Assembly: GCF_001584615.1 (NCBI RefSeq)
Contig: NZ_LQQC01000012.1
Coordinates: 186,001 to 250,000, forward strand
Length of the DNA: 64,000 bases
Source: Brevibacterium ravenspurgense
GTDB taxonomy: Bacteria > Actinomycetota > Actinomycetes > Actinomycetales > Brevibacteriaceae
Reading direction: 5' to 3'
The notes under the pieces are model-generated. The model saw only the letters and a program-made list of their open reading frames with translations, was not told where the DNA came from and ran no database searches. Positions 37,751 to 46,311 of the stretch are shown piece after piece. The position numbers and the translations under genes were made by a program. Numbering within the stretch: position 1 is the first letter of the stretch; every line of letters starts with the position of its first letter.

Positions 37751-37785
37751 GCGAAGGGCCGGTGCACCGTGCACCGGCTCTTCGC
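37751..37785 (+). terminator. Hairpin after the acyl-CoA synthetase gene
   Basis: A 16-base stem (GCGAAGGGCCGGTGCA / TGCACCGGCTCTTCGC, one G-T pair) with loop CCG follows the gene. No T run follows, so its efficiency as an intrinsic terminator is uncertain. Confidence 0.5.
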
Positions 37786-37960
37786 CGTGCCCAGCTCAGC
37801 GGCACCTCGCCCGGCCTGAGCGGCAGGCAGGCGGCGCCTCGTGATTGAGGTGCGTCACAGGAATCGAGCCAGCCGAATGAAATTCGGCACATTTGTAGGA
37901 CTACTCCCAGTCAACTGTGGTTGACTGAAATGATCTGTCTTTTCGTATTGGGGGAAAACT

Positions 37961-40204
37961 GTGTCCACTGCTAAGCGAAAGGCAGCGGCAAAGAATTCCA
38001 GTGCCAGCCTCTTCCTCAACTACCCAAGGAAGAACAAGAAGGGCTGGACGCGATGGCTGCCGTCTGCCCGCCTGTGGGGCTTCGGCCTGCTCGGTGCGTT
38101 CCTGCTGGCAATTGCCGGCTTCACCATCGGCTATGCCCTCACGCCCATCCCCGAACCCAACGCCGAAGCTGCCGGCCAGACCTCGCACGTCTACTACAAG
38201 GGCGGCAAGGACGTCATCGGCACCTTCAAGGACCAAAACCGCGAGATCCTCAAACCCGAAGATATCTCGCCGAACATGGCCTACGCCGCACAGGCCGCAG
38301 AAGACAAAACCTTCTACGAAAACCGCGGCATTTCGATCAAGGGCATCTTTCGTGCAGCAGTCGGCATCATCACGAACGACTACGCCGGCGGTGGTTCCAC
38401 AATCACCCAGCAGTACGTCAAGAACTACTACCTGACGAACGAATTCTCCCTGCAGCGCAAGGTTAAGGAGATGTTCATCGCCATCAAACTGGACCAGGAA
38501 CTGTCCAAGGACCAGATCATGGCGAACTACCTCAACACCATCTACCTGGGCCGTCGCAGCTACGGCGTGCAGGTGGCCTCACAGTCCTATTTCCACAAGG
38601 ACGCAAAAGACCTCACGGTTGAAGAAGCCGCAGCATTCGCAGCGATGATTCAGACGCCCGGCGCAAAAGATCCGGCGGAAGACCCCTCGCGCCTGCAGGA
38701 GCGCTTCGACTACGTCATCGACAACATGGTCGACCTGGGCTACCTGACGCAGGAACAAGCCGACAGGGTCGAACTTCCCGAGTTCCAAAAGCCCAAGTCT
38801 GACAATGAACGCAAGGGCCAGACCGGCTACCTCATGGATGCTGTGCGCCATGAACTGAAGACCGCCGGTGGGCTGACCGACGAACAGATTGACCGCGGTG
38901 GTCTGCAGATTCAGACGGGCATCGACAAGAAGATGATGAAGTCCGCGGTCAAGTCCGTGGAAAACCTGCCGGAACTCAAATCCGGCATGCACGTCGGACT
39001 GTCCTCGGTTGACCCCAAGACCGGCGAAGTCCGCGCGATCTACGGCGGCAAGGACTACTTCAAGCGGATGCACAACGCATCCACGCAGGACACCGCACAG
39101 GCAGGTTCGACCTTCAAGCCGTTCACCCTGGTGGCCGGTCTGGAAAACGGCTTTACGCTGAGCGACTCGTTCACCGGTTCGGCGCAGACGTTCCAGCGGC
39201 CAGGCGGCGGCACGTGGACCCCGAAAAACTACGGCGGCGCCAGCTACGGCCAAGTGACGCTGCTGAAGGCAACCCAGAGTTCGATCAACACCGCCTACGC
39301 GCAGCTCAACATCGACGTGGGCCCGGACAAGACAAAGGACGTCGCAGTGCGCGCCGGCCTGCCGGAGAACACGCAGGGTCTGGACTCCAACGCCTCGAAC
39401 GTGCTCGGCACCGCAAGCCCCACCACCCTGCAGATGGCCGGAGCGTTTGCAACGTTCGCCGCTGAGGGTGTGCAGCGCACACCGCACTTCGTTGTCGAAG
39501 TGGTCAACCCCGAAGGCGAATCGCTGTACAAGCCCGACACGAAGGGCGAAAGGAAGTTCGACAAGAACGTCATGGCCGAAACCACCTATGCGCTCAGCCG
39601 CGTGGTGCAGGGCGGTTCGGGCAGCTACGCGTCGAACCTCGGCCGTCCGGTTGCCGGTAAGACCGGTACGTCGAACGAGTCGAAGTCGGCTTGGTTCGTC
39701 GGCTACACCCCGCAGCTGGCGACGGCGGTGTCGATCTTCCGCTATGACGACAAGGGCAAGCCCATCGAGATCGGCGCCTACGGCGGCCGTGGATCCATTA
39801 CGGGTGGTTCGTACCCCACGATCGCGTGGACGAGCTACATGCAGGGCGCCATGAAGGGCATGGACGTCGAGAAGTTCCCCGAACGCGGCAAGCTTCCGGA
39901 CGTTGAAAAGCCGAAGAACAAGTCCGGCGGTTCGCGCAGCGCACCGGTGCAGCGCAACTACGACCGTCCGCGCACTAAGCCGAAGGAAGAAAAGAAGGAA
40001 CAGAAGAAGGAAGAAAAGCCGAAGGAAACGAAGGCTCCGGAAGTCGAGGATTCGAACGAAGACTCCAAGCCGGACGAGGGCGACAAGAAGGAGCCGCCGA
40101 AGGAGAACGACAAGCCGAAGGAACCGGAAAAGCCTAAGAAGCCGAAGGAACCGAAGCCGGACAAGCCGAAGAAGCTTGATTCGGATTCATCGGGCGGCAA
40201 CTGA
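37961..40204 (+). CDS. Bifunctional penicillin-binding protein (class A PBP)
   Basis: The protein polymerises and cross-links peptidoglycan. The 747-residue chain has a cytoplasmic tail, one membrane helix (about residues 38-60), a GT51 transglycosylase domain and a transpeptidase domain. The GT51 catalytic glutamate is in QAAEDKTFYE (Glu114), followed by GGSTITQQ. The transpeptidase has the nucleophile motif STFK (383-386), SIN (441-443) and KTGT (567-570). The last 95 or so residues are almost entirely Lys, Pro and Glu. No PASTA domain is seen. By context it is the counterpart of mycobacterial ponA1, preceding the Rv0051-like gene and rpsF. GTG start after GGGGGA. Confidence 0.93.
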   Translation: MSTAKRKAAAKNSSASLFLNYPRKNKKGWTRWLPSARLWGFGLLGAFLLAIAGFTIGYALTPIPEPNAEAAGQTSHVYYKGGKDVIGTFKDQNREILKPEDISPNMAYAAQAAEDKTFYENRGISIKGIFRAAVGIITNDYAGGGSTITQQYVKNYYLTNEFSLQRKVKEMFIAIKLDQELSKDQIMANYLNTIYLGRRSYGVQVASQSYFHKDAKDLTVEEAAAFAAMIQTPGAKDPAEDPSRLQERFDYVIDNMVDLGYLTQEQADRVELPEFQKPKSDNERKGQTGYLMDAVRHELKTAGGLTDEQIDRGGLQIQTGIDKKMMKSAVKSVENLPELKSGMHVGLSSVDPKTGEVRAIYGGKDYFKRMHNASTQDTAQAGSTFKPFTLVAGLENGFTLSDSFTGSAQTFQRPGGGTWTPKNYGGASYGQVTLLKATQSSINTAYAQLNIDVGPDKTKDVAVRAGLPENTQGLDSNASNVLGTASPTTLQMAGAFATFAAEGVQRTPHFVVEVVNPEGESLYKPDTKGERKFDKNVMAETTYALSRVVQGGSGSYASNLGRPVAGKTGTSNESKSAWFVGYTPQLATAVSIFRYDDKGKPIEIGAYGGRGSITGGSYPTIAWTSYMQGAMKGMDVEKFPERGKLPDVEKPKNKSGGSRSAPVQRNYDRPRTKPKEEKKEQKKEEKPKETKAPEVEDSNEDSKPDEGDKKEPPKENDKPKEPEKPKKPKEPKPDKPKKLDSDSSGGN

Positions 40205-40207
40205 TTC

Positions 40208-41485
40208 ATGCGGTCACCGGCTGATATCGCAGCACCCCTGCTGGGCGGTCGAGGAAAGTTCCTCGGTGCACCCGGCAGGGGTTACCTGCGTTTTCAGGCG
40301 GCAGCGTCACTTGTCCTGCTGGGATGTGTGGGGCTTGCGGGCATTCTGCGGCAGGTGCCGTGCATTGCGGCAGGCTGGGAAATGCCGCACGCGTCGTACC
40401 GAATGTGCGCTTCGCCCATTGCCAATGGACTGCTGGGTGCCGGCTGGCCGGAAGCGCCCGGCCGTACGGGCTCTGCACTGATCAGCCCCGCCGCCGATTG
40501 GTTTGCTGCCGGTGCTGGCGCTGTTCTTTCGCCGGGTGAAAGCATGGCGATTCTGCTGGTGCTGAACTTCGCCGCGTTCCTGCTGGCGGGCATGGCCCTG
40601 TTGCGGCTGCTGGGGGACCGTTCGTGGTTTGCGGTGTTCGCGCTGTCGCCGGTGGTGTTCTTCTCGATCGGGCAGTCGCTCGATCCGGTGGGTCTTGCAC
40701 TGGCCCTGTGGGCGTTGGTGCTGGCCGGGGAGGGCCCGGCTGCCGAGGTGCCGGGCGGGTCTGCGGGCAGGCCCCTGTCGACGTTGGTGCTGGTTGCGGT
40801 CATGTTTGCGGTGGCTGCTCTTATCAGCCCGCTGGCGGTCATTGTTCTGCTTGGTTGGGGCATTGCTGCGGTGGGGCGCGGATCCACTCAGTCAGTCCTG
40901 ACCGTGGCGGGGCTGTTCATGGTCACCCTCGGTGCTTTGGTCGTCGTTGACGGCAGGATTGCCGGACGAGTCCACATGTGGCTGACCGACGGAATTGACC
41001 GCGGCTCACTGTTCTCGCTTGCCGCCTACCAGGCTGAAGGTTCGGCGCTCAACGTAGCCGCGCTCGTTGTGCTCTTTGCGGCCGTCGCAGTTGTCGCGGT
41101 TCTGCTTTTCCTGCGTGCTGGCGCAGCCGCCGGCGCCCTGCCGATAACAGCGGTGCTGTTGGTGGCCGCGTTGTTGACGGCACCTCGGGCGGGTGTTGGT
41201 GAGGCCCTGTGGCTGGTGCCGTTTGCCGCGGTAGCCGTGCACAGCCTCGTGCTGCACTTCCTTTGGATGCTGTCCGAGGCCGCGCTGTTCATCGCGGTCA
41301 ACCTGGCAGACGCCGATGCGATTGACCCCGGCAAGGGGCTCGTGCCGGGATGGCTTTTTGTGTTCACGACTCTGCGTTGGATGGCGCTCGCCGGCCTGCT
41401 GGTGTGGGTGTTTGCCGCCGGAGCCCTGAAAAACGCCGATGGCGAGCCTGCCGGCACCACGCCGAGTGGCGCCGAAGTGCACTGA
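40208..41485 (+). CDS. Polytopic membrane protein, Rv0051-like (possible GT-C glycosyltransferase)
   Basis: The 425-residue protein is very hydrophobic, with about ten membrane segments, for example ILLVLNFAAFLLAGMALLRL and LVAVMFAVAALISPLAVIVL. It starts 3 bases after the PBP stop, so the two are co-transcribed. Mycobacteria have a membrane protein of the GT87/DUF2029 kind (Rv0051) at the same place between ponA1 and rpsF. Similarity is judged by position and topology; I do not see a diagnostic catalytic motif, so the glycosyltransferase role is a suggestion only. Confidence 0.65.
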   Translation: MRSPADIAAPLLGGRGKFLGAPGRGYLRFQAAASLVLLGCVGLAGILRQVPCIAAGWEMPHASYRMCASPIANGLLGAGWPEAPGRTGSALISPAADWFAAGAGAVLSPGESMAILLVLNFAAFLLAGMALLRLLGDRSWFAVFALSPVVFFSIGQSLDPVGLALALWALVLAGEGPAAEVPGGSAGRPLSTLVLVAVMFAVAALISPLAVIVLLGWGIAAVGRGSTQSVLTVAGLFMVTLGALVVVDGRIAGRVHMWLTDGIDRGSLFSLAAYQAEGSALNVAALVVLFAAVAVVAVLLFLRAGAAAGALPITAVLLVAALLTAPRAGVGEALWLVPFAAVAVHSLVLHFLWMLSEAALFIAVNLADADAIDPGKGLVPGWLFVFTTLRWMALAGLLVWVFAAGALKNADGEPAGTTPSGAEVH

Positions 41486-41563
41486 ACGACTAAGATAGGA
41501 TGGCTTGTGTCATGGCCTCGGTGTAGAACTGAGCTATGACGGAAGCACTGCACATACCCTCCT

Positions 41564-41582
41564 GCCATGGAAAGACCATGGC
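41564..41582 (+). promoter_or_regulatory. Leader hairpin before rpsF
   Basis: GCCATGG-AAAGA-CCATGGC is a perfect 7-base stem-loop ending 29 bases before the rpsF start, followed by CGCTTCAG. Leaders of rpsF operons often carry an S6:S18-binding structure with a CCG element. A CCG overlaps the 3' end of this stem, but I cannot confirm the full motif. Confidence 0.4.
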
Positions 41583-41611
41583 CGCTTCAGACCAAAGGAG
41601 GTGGGTTACAC

Positions 41612-41902
41612 GTGCGTAAGTACGAGCTCATGCTCATTCTGGAACCGGAACTCGAAGAGCGTTCCGTGGACTCCACTGTTGAAAACCTGCTCAAGGTCGT
41701 TGCCGCTGACGGCGGAACGGTCGACAACGTGGACGTGTGGGGCCGCCGTCGCTTCGCCTACGAAATCAACAAGAAGACCGAAGGCTACTACGTAGTCGTC
41801 GACTTCACCGCGAAGCCGGAAACTTCACACGAACTCGACCGCCAGCTCGGCCTCAACGAGGCTGTTCTGCGCACCAAGATCCTTCGTCCCGAAGCTCAGT
41901 AA
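41612..41902 (+). CDS. rpsF: 30S ribosomal protein S6
   Basis: S6 binds the small-subunit platform together with S18. The 96-residue product begins [16 protein letters not shown] and contains [19 protein letters not shown], the standard family pattern. The start is GTG, with AAAGGAGG about 9 bases upstream. It leads the rpsF-ssb-rpsR-rplI operon; ssb follows after 40 bases. Confidence 0.97.
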   Translation: MRKYELMLILEPELEERSVDSTVENLLKVVAADGGTVDNVDVWGRRRFAYEINKKTEGYYVVVDFTAKPETSHELDRQLGLNEAVLRTKILRPEAQ

Positions 41903-41942
41903 TCACTTTCGAAAACAGTCAGCGCTCAGCTAAGGAGTCAGA

Positions 41943-42548
41943 ATGGCCGGAGATCCAGTAATCACACTCGTCGGCAACCTCACCTCGGACCCTGAACTTC
42001 GGTTCACGCCCAACGGTGCTGCGGTTGCCAACTTCACGGTCGCTTCGACTCCCCGCATGTTCGATCGCAAGTCGGGCGAATTCCGCGACGGCGAAACCCT
42101 CTTCATGCGCTGCTCCCTGTGGCGCGATGCCGCTGAAAACGTGGCTGAATCACTCAGCCGCGGCACCCGCGTCATCGTTCAGGGGCGCCTGAAGTCGCGT
42201 TCCTTCGACACGAAGGAAGGCGAACGTCGCACCGTCATGGAACTCGACGTTGACGAAATCGGCCCCAGCCTGCGCTTTGCAAAAGCACAGGTTTCGAAGG
42301 TCGAACGCTCTGGTGGATTCCAGGGCGGCGGTCAGGGTTACGGCGGCGGTCAGCAGGGCGGCTACGGCGGCCAGCAGACCGGCGGCGGTTGGGGCCAGCA
42401 GGGCGGACAGCCCGGTGGCAACCAGGGTGGCGGTCAGCAGGGCGGCTTCGGCGGCCCGCAGAACGACCCCTGGGCTGCATCCGATCCCAACCAGAATCAG
42501 GGCGGTGGCGGCTGGGGAAGCCCCACTGAAAGCGAACCCCCGTTCTGA
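41943..42548 (+). CDS. ssb: Single-stranded DNA-binding protein
   Basis: SSB coats single-stranded DNA during replication and repair. The N-terminal OB fold (about residues 1-112) contains [19 protein letters not shown] and [20 protein letters not shown]. It is followed by a Gly/Gln-rich linker of about 80 residues and the partner-binding tip ESEPPF. The tip is less acidic than the common DDDIPF form. ATG follows AAGGAG. It lies between rpsF and rpsR, the normal place in actinobacteria. Confidence 0.96.
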   Translation: MAGDPVITLVGNLTSDPELRFTPNGAAVANFTVASTPRMFDRKSGEFRDGETLFMRCSLWRDAAENVAESLSRGTRVIVQGRLKSRSFDTKEGERRTVMELDVDEIGPSLRFAKAQVSKVERSGGFQGGGQGYGGGQQGGYGGQQTGGGWGQQGGQPGGNQGGGQQGGFGGPQNDPWAASDPNQNQGGGGWGSPTESEPPF

Positions 42549-42555
42549 TCCGCTG

Positions 42556-42572
42556 TGGGCCGTTACGGCCCA
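42556..42572 (+). promoter_or_regulatory. Small stem-loop between ssb and rpsR
   Basis: TGGGCCG-TTA-CGGCCCA is a perfect 7-base stem with a 3-base loop, 8 bases after the ssb stop. No T run follows. It could stabilise the ssb message or partially attenuate rpsR-rplI. Confidence 0.4.
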
Positions 42573-42651
42573 GCCTGCGCGCTTAGCTTTTAGCTATCGC
42601 CTATAGCTTTTGCGCCGACTGTTTCGACGCTTATTTTCAACAGGAGTAAAA

Positions 42652-42891
42652 ATGGCAAAGCCGGAAATCCGGAAGCCGGTGAAGAAGAAGGCTAACCCGC
42701 TGGGTGCGGGTGAAACTTCCTACATCGACTACAAAGACACTGCAACTCTGCGTAAGTTCATCTCTGACCGCGGCAAGATCCGTGCTCGCCGCGTGACGGG
42801 TGTGACTGTGCAGGAACAGCGCAAGATCGCCAAGGCTGTTAAGAACGCCCGCGAAATGGCGCTGCTGCCCTACACGAGCTCAGCTCGCTGA
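42652..42891 (+). CDS. rpsR: 30S ribosomal protein S18
   Basis: The 79-residue product contains [20 protein letters not shown] and [20 protein letters not shown], the S18 core that contacts S6 and 16S rRNA. ATG at 42652 follows CAGGAG; an upstream in-frame ATG lacks a ribosome-binding site. No zinc cysteines are present, so this is the C-minus form. rplI follows after 16 bases. Confidence 0.96.
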   Translation: MAKPEIRKPVKKKANPLGAGETSYIDYKDTATLRKFISDRGKIRARRVTGVTVQEQRKIAKAVKNAREMALLPYTSSAR

Positions 42892-42907
42892 TCGGAGGGG
42901 TACTGAA

Positions 42908-43366
42908 ATGGCAAACATCAAACTCATTCTGAATCAGGAAGTTGACCGCCTCGGTGCGGCTGGTGACGTTGTCACCGTTCGCGCTGGCTACGCTCGCAAC
43001 CTTCTGCTGCCCCGCGGCTGGGCTCAGCTGTGGACCGCAGGTGCTGAAAAGCAGGTTGAAGCTCTGCGCAAGGCACGTCAGGCTCGTCAGATCGCTGACC
43101 GCGAAGAGGCAATCGCTCTCAAGGAAAAGCTTGAAGCGACCACCGCTCGCATCGAAATGAAGGCCGGCAAGGGCGGCCGTCTGTTCGGTGCTGTCACGAC
43201 CACCGCTGTCGCTGACGCACTGAAGGAAGCCGTCGGTCACGAATTCGACCGCCGCCAGATCGCCCTTCCGAAGCACATCAAGGAGGCCGGTTCCTACACC
43301 GCGACCGTCCGCGTGCACGACGAAATCACCGCGAACGCCAAGTTCGACGTGATCGGCAAGGCCTGA
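42908..43366 (+). CDS. rplI: 50S ribosomal protein L9
   Basis: L9 is a two-domain protein joined by a long helix. The 152-residue product has the N-terminal domain with GAAGDVVTVRAGYARNLLLP, the connecting helix rich in Lys, Glu and Ala, and a C-terminal domain containing GRLFGAVTTTAVADAL. ATG follows GGAGGGG. It is the last gene of the rpsF operon. A terminator follows, and dnaB, its neighbour in mycobacteria, is displaced by about 12.9 kb. Confidence 0.97.
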   Translation: MANIKLILNQEVDRLGAAGDVVTVRAGYARNLLLPRGWAQLWTAGAEKQVEALRKARQARQIADREEAIALKEKLEATTARIEMKAGKGGRLFGAVTTTAVADALKEAVGHEFDRRQIALPKHIKEAGSYTATVRVHDEITANAKFDVIGKA

Positions 43367-43442
43367 TTTTCAGGTAACTGGCTTAGGCGGGTTGGGGCGT
43401 TTGGCCTTAACGGCTTGCCCTAGCCCGCTGGCTTAAAGCACA

Positions 43443-43481
43443 AGCCGGGATCGACACCGTTGGGTGTTGGTCCCGGCTTTT
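43443..43481 (+). terminator. Terminator after the rpsF-ssb-rpsR-rplI operon
   Basis: AGCCGGGATCGACACC (43443-43458) pairs over 16 bases, with two G-T pairs, with GGTGTTGGTCCCGGCT (43463-43478) around GTTG, followed by TTT. A textbook intrinsic terminator 76 bases after rplI. Confidence 0.88.
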
Positions 43482-43490
43482 GCGTTGTTT

Positions 43491-43514
43491 GGGTTGGTGG
43501 GTTGGGGCGCTGGG
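43491..43514 (+). other. Possible G-quadruplex sequence
   Basis: Four G runs of three or more occur within 24 bases of GT-rich DNA (GGG TTGGT GGG TT GGGG CGCT GGG), directly after the rplI terminator and before the repeat array. Structure is inferred from the pattern only. Confidence 0.4.
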
Positions 43515-43581
43515 TGGTGTTGGTTGGCTGGATTTGCGTTGCGTGGGTGCGCCCGGCTGGTTGGGGTGGCGCTGCTGGGCT

Positions 43582-44209
43582 GGATTTGCGGTTTAATGGA
43601 GATTTGCGCGTTAAAGCGGTGCATTAGCGCGTGACTTTGCATTACTGCGTGAGTTTGGGCGTCTGGAGGGGCCGCGGCCATCATCTTCCCGCGTGCACCG
43701 TCGGCTATACGCCCACTACGCGGGCACCGTCGCAGCTTGGATTTGCGGTTTAATGCAGTTTTGCGCGTTAATGCGGTGCATTACTGCGTGAGTTTGCATT
43801 ACCGCGTGAGTTTGGGTGTCTGGAGGGGCCGCGACCACCACCTTCCCGCGTGCATCGTCGGCCATACGCCCACCAATCGGAACCCGTCGCAGCTTGGATT
43901 TGCGGTTTAATGCAGTTTCACGCTTTAAAGCGGTGCTTTAGCGCGTGAGTTTGCATTACCGCGTGAGTTTGGGTGTCCGGAGGGGCCGTGGCCATCATCT
44001 TCACGTCTGCACTGTCGGCGATACGCCTATCAGTCGGGCACCGTCGCAGCCTGGATTTGCGGTGTATTGCAGTTTCACGCTTTAAAGCGGTGCTTTAGCG
44101 CGTGAGTTTGCATTACCGCGTGAGTTTGGGCGTCCGGAAGGGCCGTGGCCATCATCTTCACGTCTGCACTGTCGGCGATACGCCTATCAGTCGGGCACCG
44201 TCGCAGCCT
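43582..44209. repeat. Tandem array, four units of exactly 157 bases
   Basis: Units start at 43582, 43739, 43896 and 44053 with TGG-ATTTGCGGTTTAATG-like sequence and are each exactly 157 bases long, although they differ by scattered substitutions. Each contains a direct double motif (GCATTAC-GCGTGAGTTT), a hairpin around GGT with arms of up to 14 bases (for example 43918-43948), and a conserved end reading CACCGTCGCAGC. The period is not a multiple of three, so the repeats do not encode a repeated protein domain. No spacer-like unique sequence lies between the units, so it is not CRISPR. Confidence 0.93.
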
Positions 44210-44838
44210 GGATTTGCGGTTTAATGCAGATTTGCGCGTTAAAGCGCTGCATCAGCGCGTGACTTTGCATTACTGCGTGAGTCTGGGCGCCAGAAGGGCC
44301 GCGGCCACCCCAGCAAAGCCCGCCATTGCGTGAGTTTGGGCGCCAGAATGGTCGCGGCCATCATCTTCCCGCGTGCACTGTCGGCGATACGCCTACCAGT
44401 CGGGCACCGTCGCAGCCTGGATTTGCGGTTTATTGCAGATTTGCGCTTTAAAGCGGCGCATTACCGCGTGAGTTTGCATTACCGCGTGAGTTTGGCCGCC
44501 AGAAGGGCCGTAGCCATCCCAGCAAAGCCCGCCACTGCGTGAGTTTGGGCGCCAGAAGGGCCGCGGCCATCATCTTCCCGCGTGCATCGTCGGCCATACG
44601 CCCACCAATCGGACACCGTCGCAGCCTGGATTTGCGGTTTAATGCAGTTTCACGCTTTATTGCGGCGCATTACTGCGTGAGTTTGCATTACTGCGTGAGT
44701 CTGGCCGCCAGAAGGGCCCCAGCCACCCCAGCACAGCCCGCCGCTGCGTGAGTTTGGCCGCCAGAAGGGCCGCGGCGACCACCTTCCCGCGTGCATCGTC
44801 GGCCATACGCCCACCAGTTGGACACCACCGCAGCCGAC
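44210..44838. repeat. Tandem array, three units of exactly 209 bases
   Basis: Units start at 44210, 44419 and 44628. They are the same element as the 157-base units with a net insertion of 52 bases: a second copy of the GTGAGTTTGGGCGCCAGAAGG module carrying CCCAGCAAAGCCCGCC. All three have equal length. The array ends about 50 bases before the next gene. In these longer units short frames starting GTGAGTTTG and ending TGA overlap by GTGA from unit to unit (44145-44333, 44330-44542, 44539-44751, 44748-44861). I do not call them genes. Confidence 0.93.
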
Positions 44839-44889
44839 CTAGTGACTTCTGCCACAATTAACCGGTTCACAGAATAGGGAAGGACAGCT

Positions 44890-46185
44890 ATGAGCACTCC
44901 GTCTGCAGCGCAGAGTCGCAGAGCCGCACTGGGTTCATTCGTCGGCGCGGTCGTCGAATGGTACGACTTTCTGCTCTACGGCCTGGTGGCAGCAACTGTG
45001 CTTGGGCAGGTGTTCTTCCCGGAGTCGAGCCCCGTCGCATCGCGTCTGGCGGCTTTCGCAACCCTGGGTGTGGGCTTCCTGTTCAGGCCTTTGGGCGGCA
45101 TTATCTTCGGCCACTTCGGTGACCGCATTGGGCGTAAGCGGATGCTCGTGTGGACGATGACCATCATGGGTGTTGCCACCGCCCTCATCGGTCTGCTGCC
45201 CACATATGCGCAGATCGGCTGGGTGGCTCCGCTGCTTCTGGTTGTTCTGCGCTGTGTGCAGGGCTTGGCCGTCGGCGGTGAGTGGGGTGGTGCGGCAATG
45301 CTTGCCGTTGAGAACGCTCCGCGGGGCCTGCGTGCACTGTTTTCGTCCGGTGTGCAGATCGGCTATTCGGTGGGCTTGCTCCTGTCGACCGCAGCGGTGT
45401 CACTTCTCAACAGTGTCCTGTCTGACGAGGCGTTCACGGCTTGGGGCTGGCGCATCCCGTTCATCTTCAGCGCCCTGCTGGTGGCGTTGGGCCTGTGGGT
45501 CCGCGCCGGGGTAGAAGAATCCCAAGAATTCAGACAGGTCGAAAAGCGCCTGCAGCAAGAGGACGAACCTAAGCGTCTGCCGTTGTTTGAGGCGGTCCGC
45601 CGCTACCCGGCCCAGCTGGTGCAGATCATCGGTCTGCGGTTCATCGAGCTGTTCTCGATGTACGTTGTGACAACGTTCGCGCTCGCCTTTGCTGTCGACA
45701 ACCTGGGCTTTGAGCGCCAGACCATGCTCAACGTCAATCTGTTTGTGGGCGGTTTGGGCATTTTGACGATCCCGCTGTTTGCCTACCTCGCTGACAGGTT
45801 CGGCCGTATGCGCGTGTACCTGTTCGGTGTGGTTGTCGGTGTGGTTTTTGCGTTCCCGTTCTTCTTCGCCTTGGACAAGGGTGCGTTCATCGGCATTGTC
45901 ATCTGCGCGATCATTTTGGTGAACATCGCCCACGATGCTGTTGTGGCTGTTCAGCAGCCGCTTTTCGCTTCGATGTTCCCGGCTGAGTTCCGGTATTCGG
46001 GTGCTGGAACCGCCTATCAGGTGGCGGCCGCTATTGCGGGTGGGTTCACGCCGTTTATTGCCACGTGGCTGGTGGCAATCGGCAACGGTTCGTGGCTGGG
46101 TGTTGCGATTTACCTGGTTGCCGGCTGCCTCATTTCGGGCCTGTGCGGCATCTGGGTGGCGCGCACGCACCGGGAAGCTCACTGA
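44890..46185 (+). CDS. Major facilitator transporter, metabolite:H+ symporter (MHS) type
   Basis: The 431-residue protein has 12 predicted membrane segments. It has the family marks of the MHS group (ProP/ShiA/KgtP-like): FVGAVVEWYDFLLYG at the start, GDRIGRKRM between segments 2 and 3, and RCVQGLAVGGEWGGA in segment 4. The substrate is probably an organic acid or osmolyte but cannot be assigned. ATG follows GGGAAGGACAG. It is the first gene after the tandem array and appears to be a single-gene unit. Confidence 0.87.
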   Translation: MSTPSAAQSRRAALGSFVGAVVEWYDFLLYGLVAATVLGQVFFPESSPVASRLAAFATLGVGFLFRPLGGIIFGHFGDRIGRKRMLVWTMTIMGVATALIGLLPTYAQIGWVAPLLLVVLRCVQGLAVGGEWGGAAMLAVENAPRGLRALFSSGVQIGYSVGLLLSTAAVSLLNSVLSDEAFTAWGWRIPFIFSALLVALGLWVRAGVEESQEFRQVEKRLQQEDEPKRLPLFEAVRRYPAQLVQIIGLRFIELFSMYVVTTFALAFAVDNLGFERQTMLNVNLFVGGLGILTIPLFAYLADRFGRMRVYLFGVVVGVVFAFPFFFALDKGAFIGIVICAIILVNIAHDAVVAVQQPLFASMFPAEFRYSGAGTAYQVAAAIAGGFTPFIATWLVAIGNGSWLGVAIYLVAGCLISGLCGIWVARTHREAH

Positions 46186-46311
46186 GTGGCCGGCCGGTGC
46201 CGGCCAGATGAATAACGAGGTGCCGCTGCCCGGTTCCTGAACCTCCACCTCGTGAGGGGCGTAGCCTGGGAGTGACCTGCCGGTGTCGTTGGGAAGTGGA
46301 ATGCAGCGGAT

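Noticed and set aside
43582..44838. CRISPR array
   Set aside because: Units are 157 or 209 bases and contiguous, with no unique spacers and no cas genes nearby.
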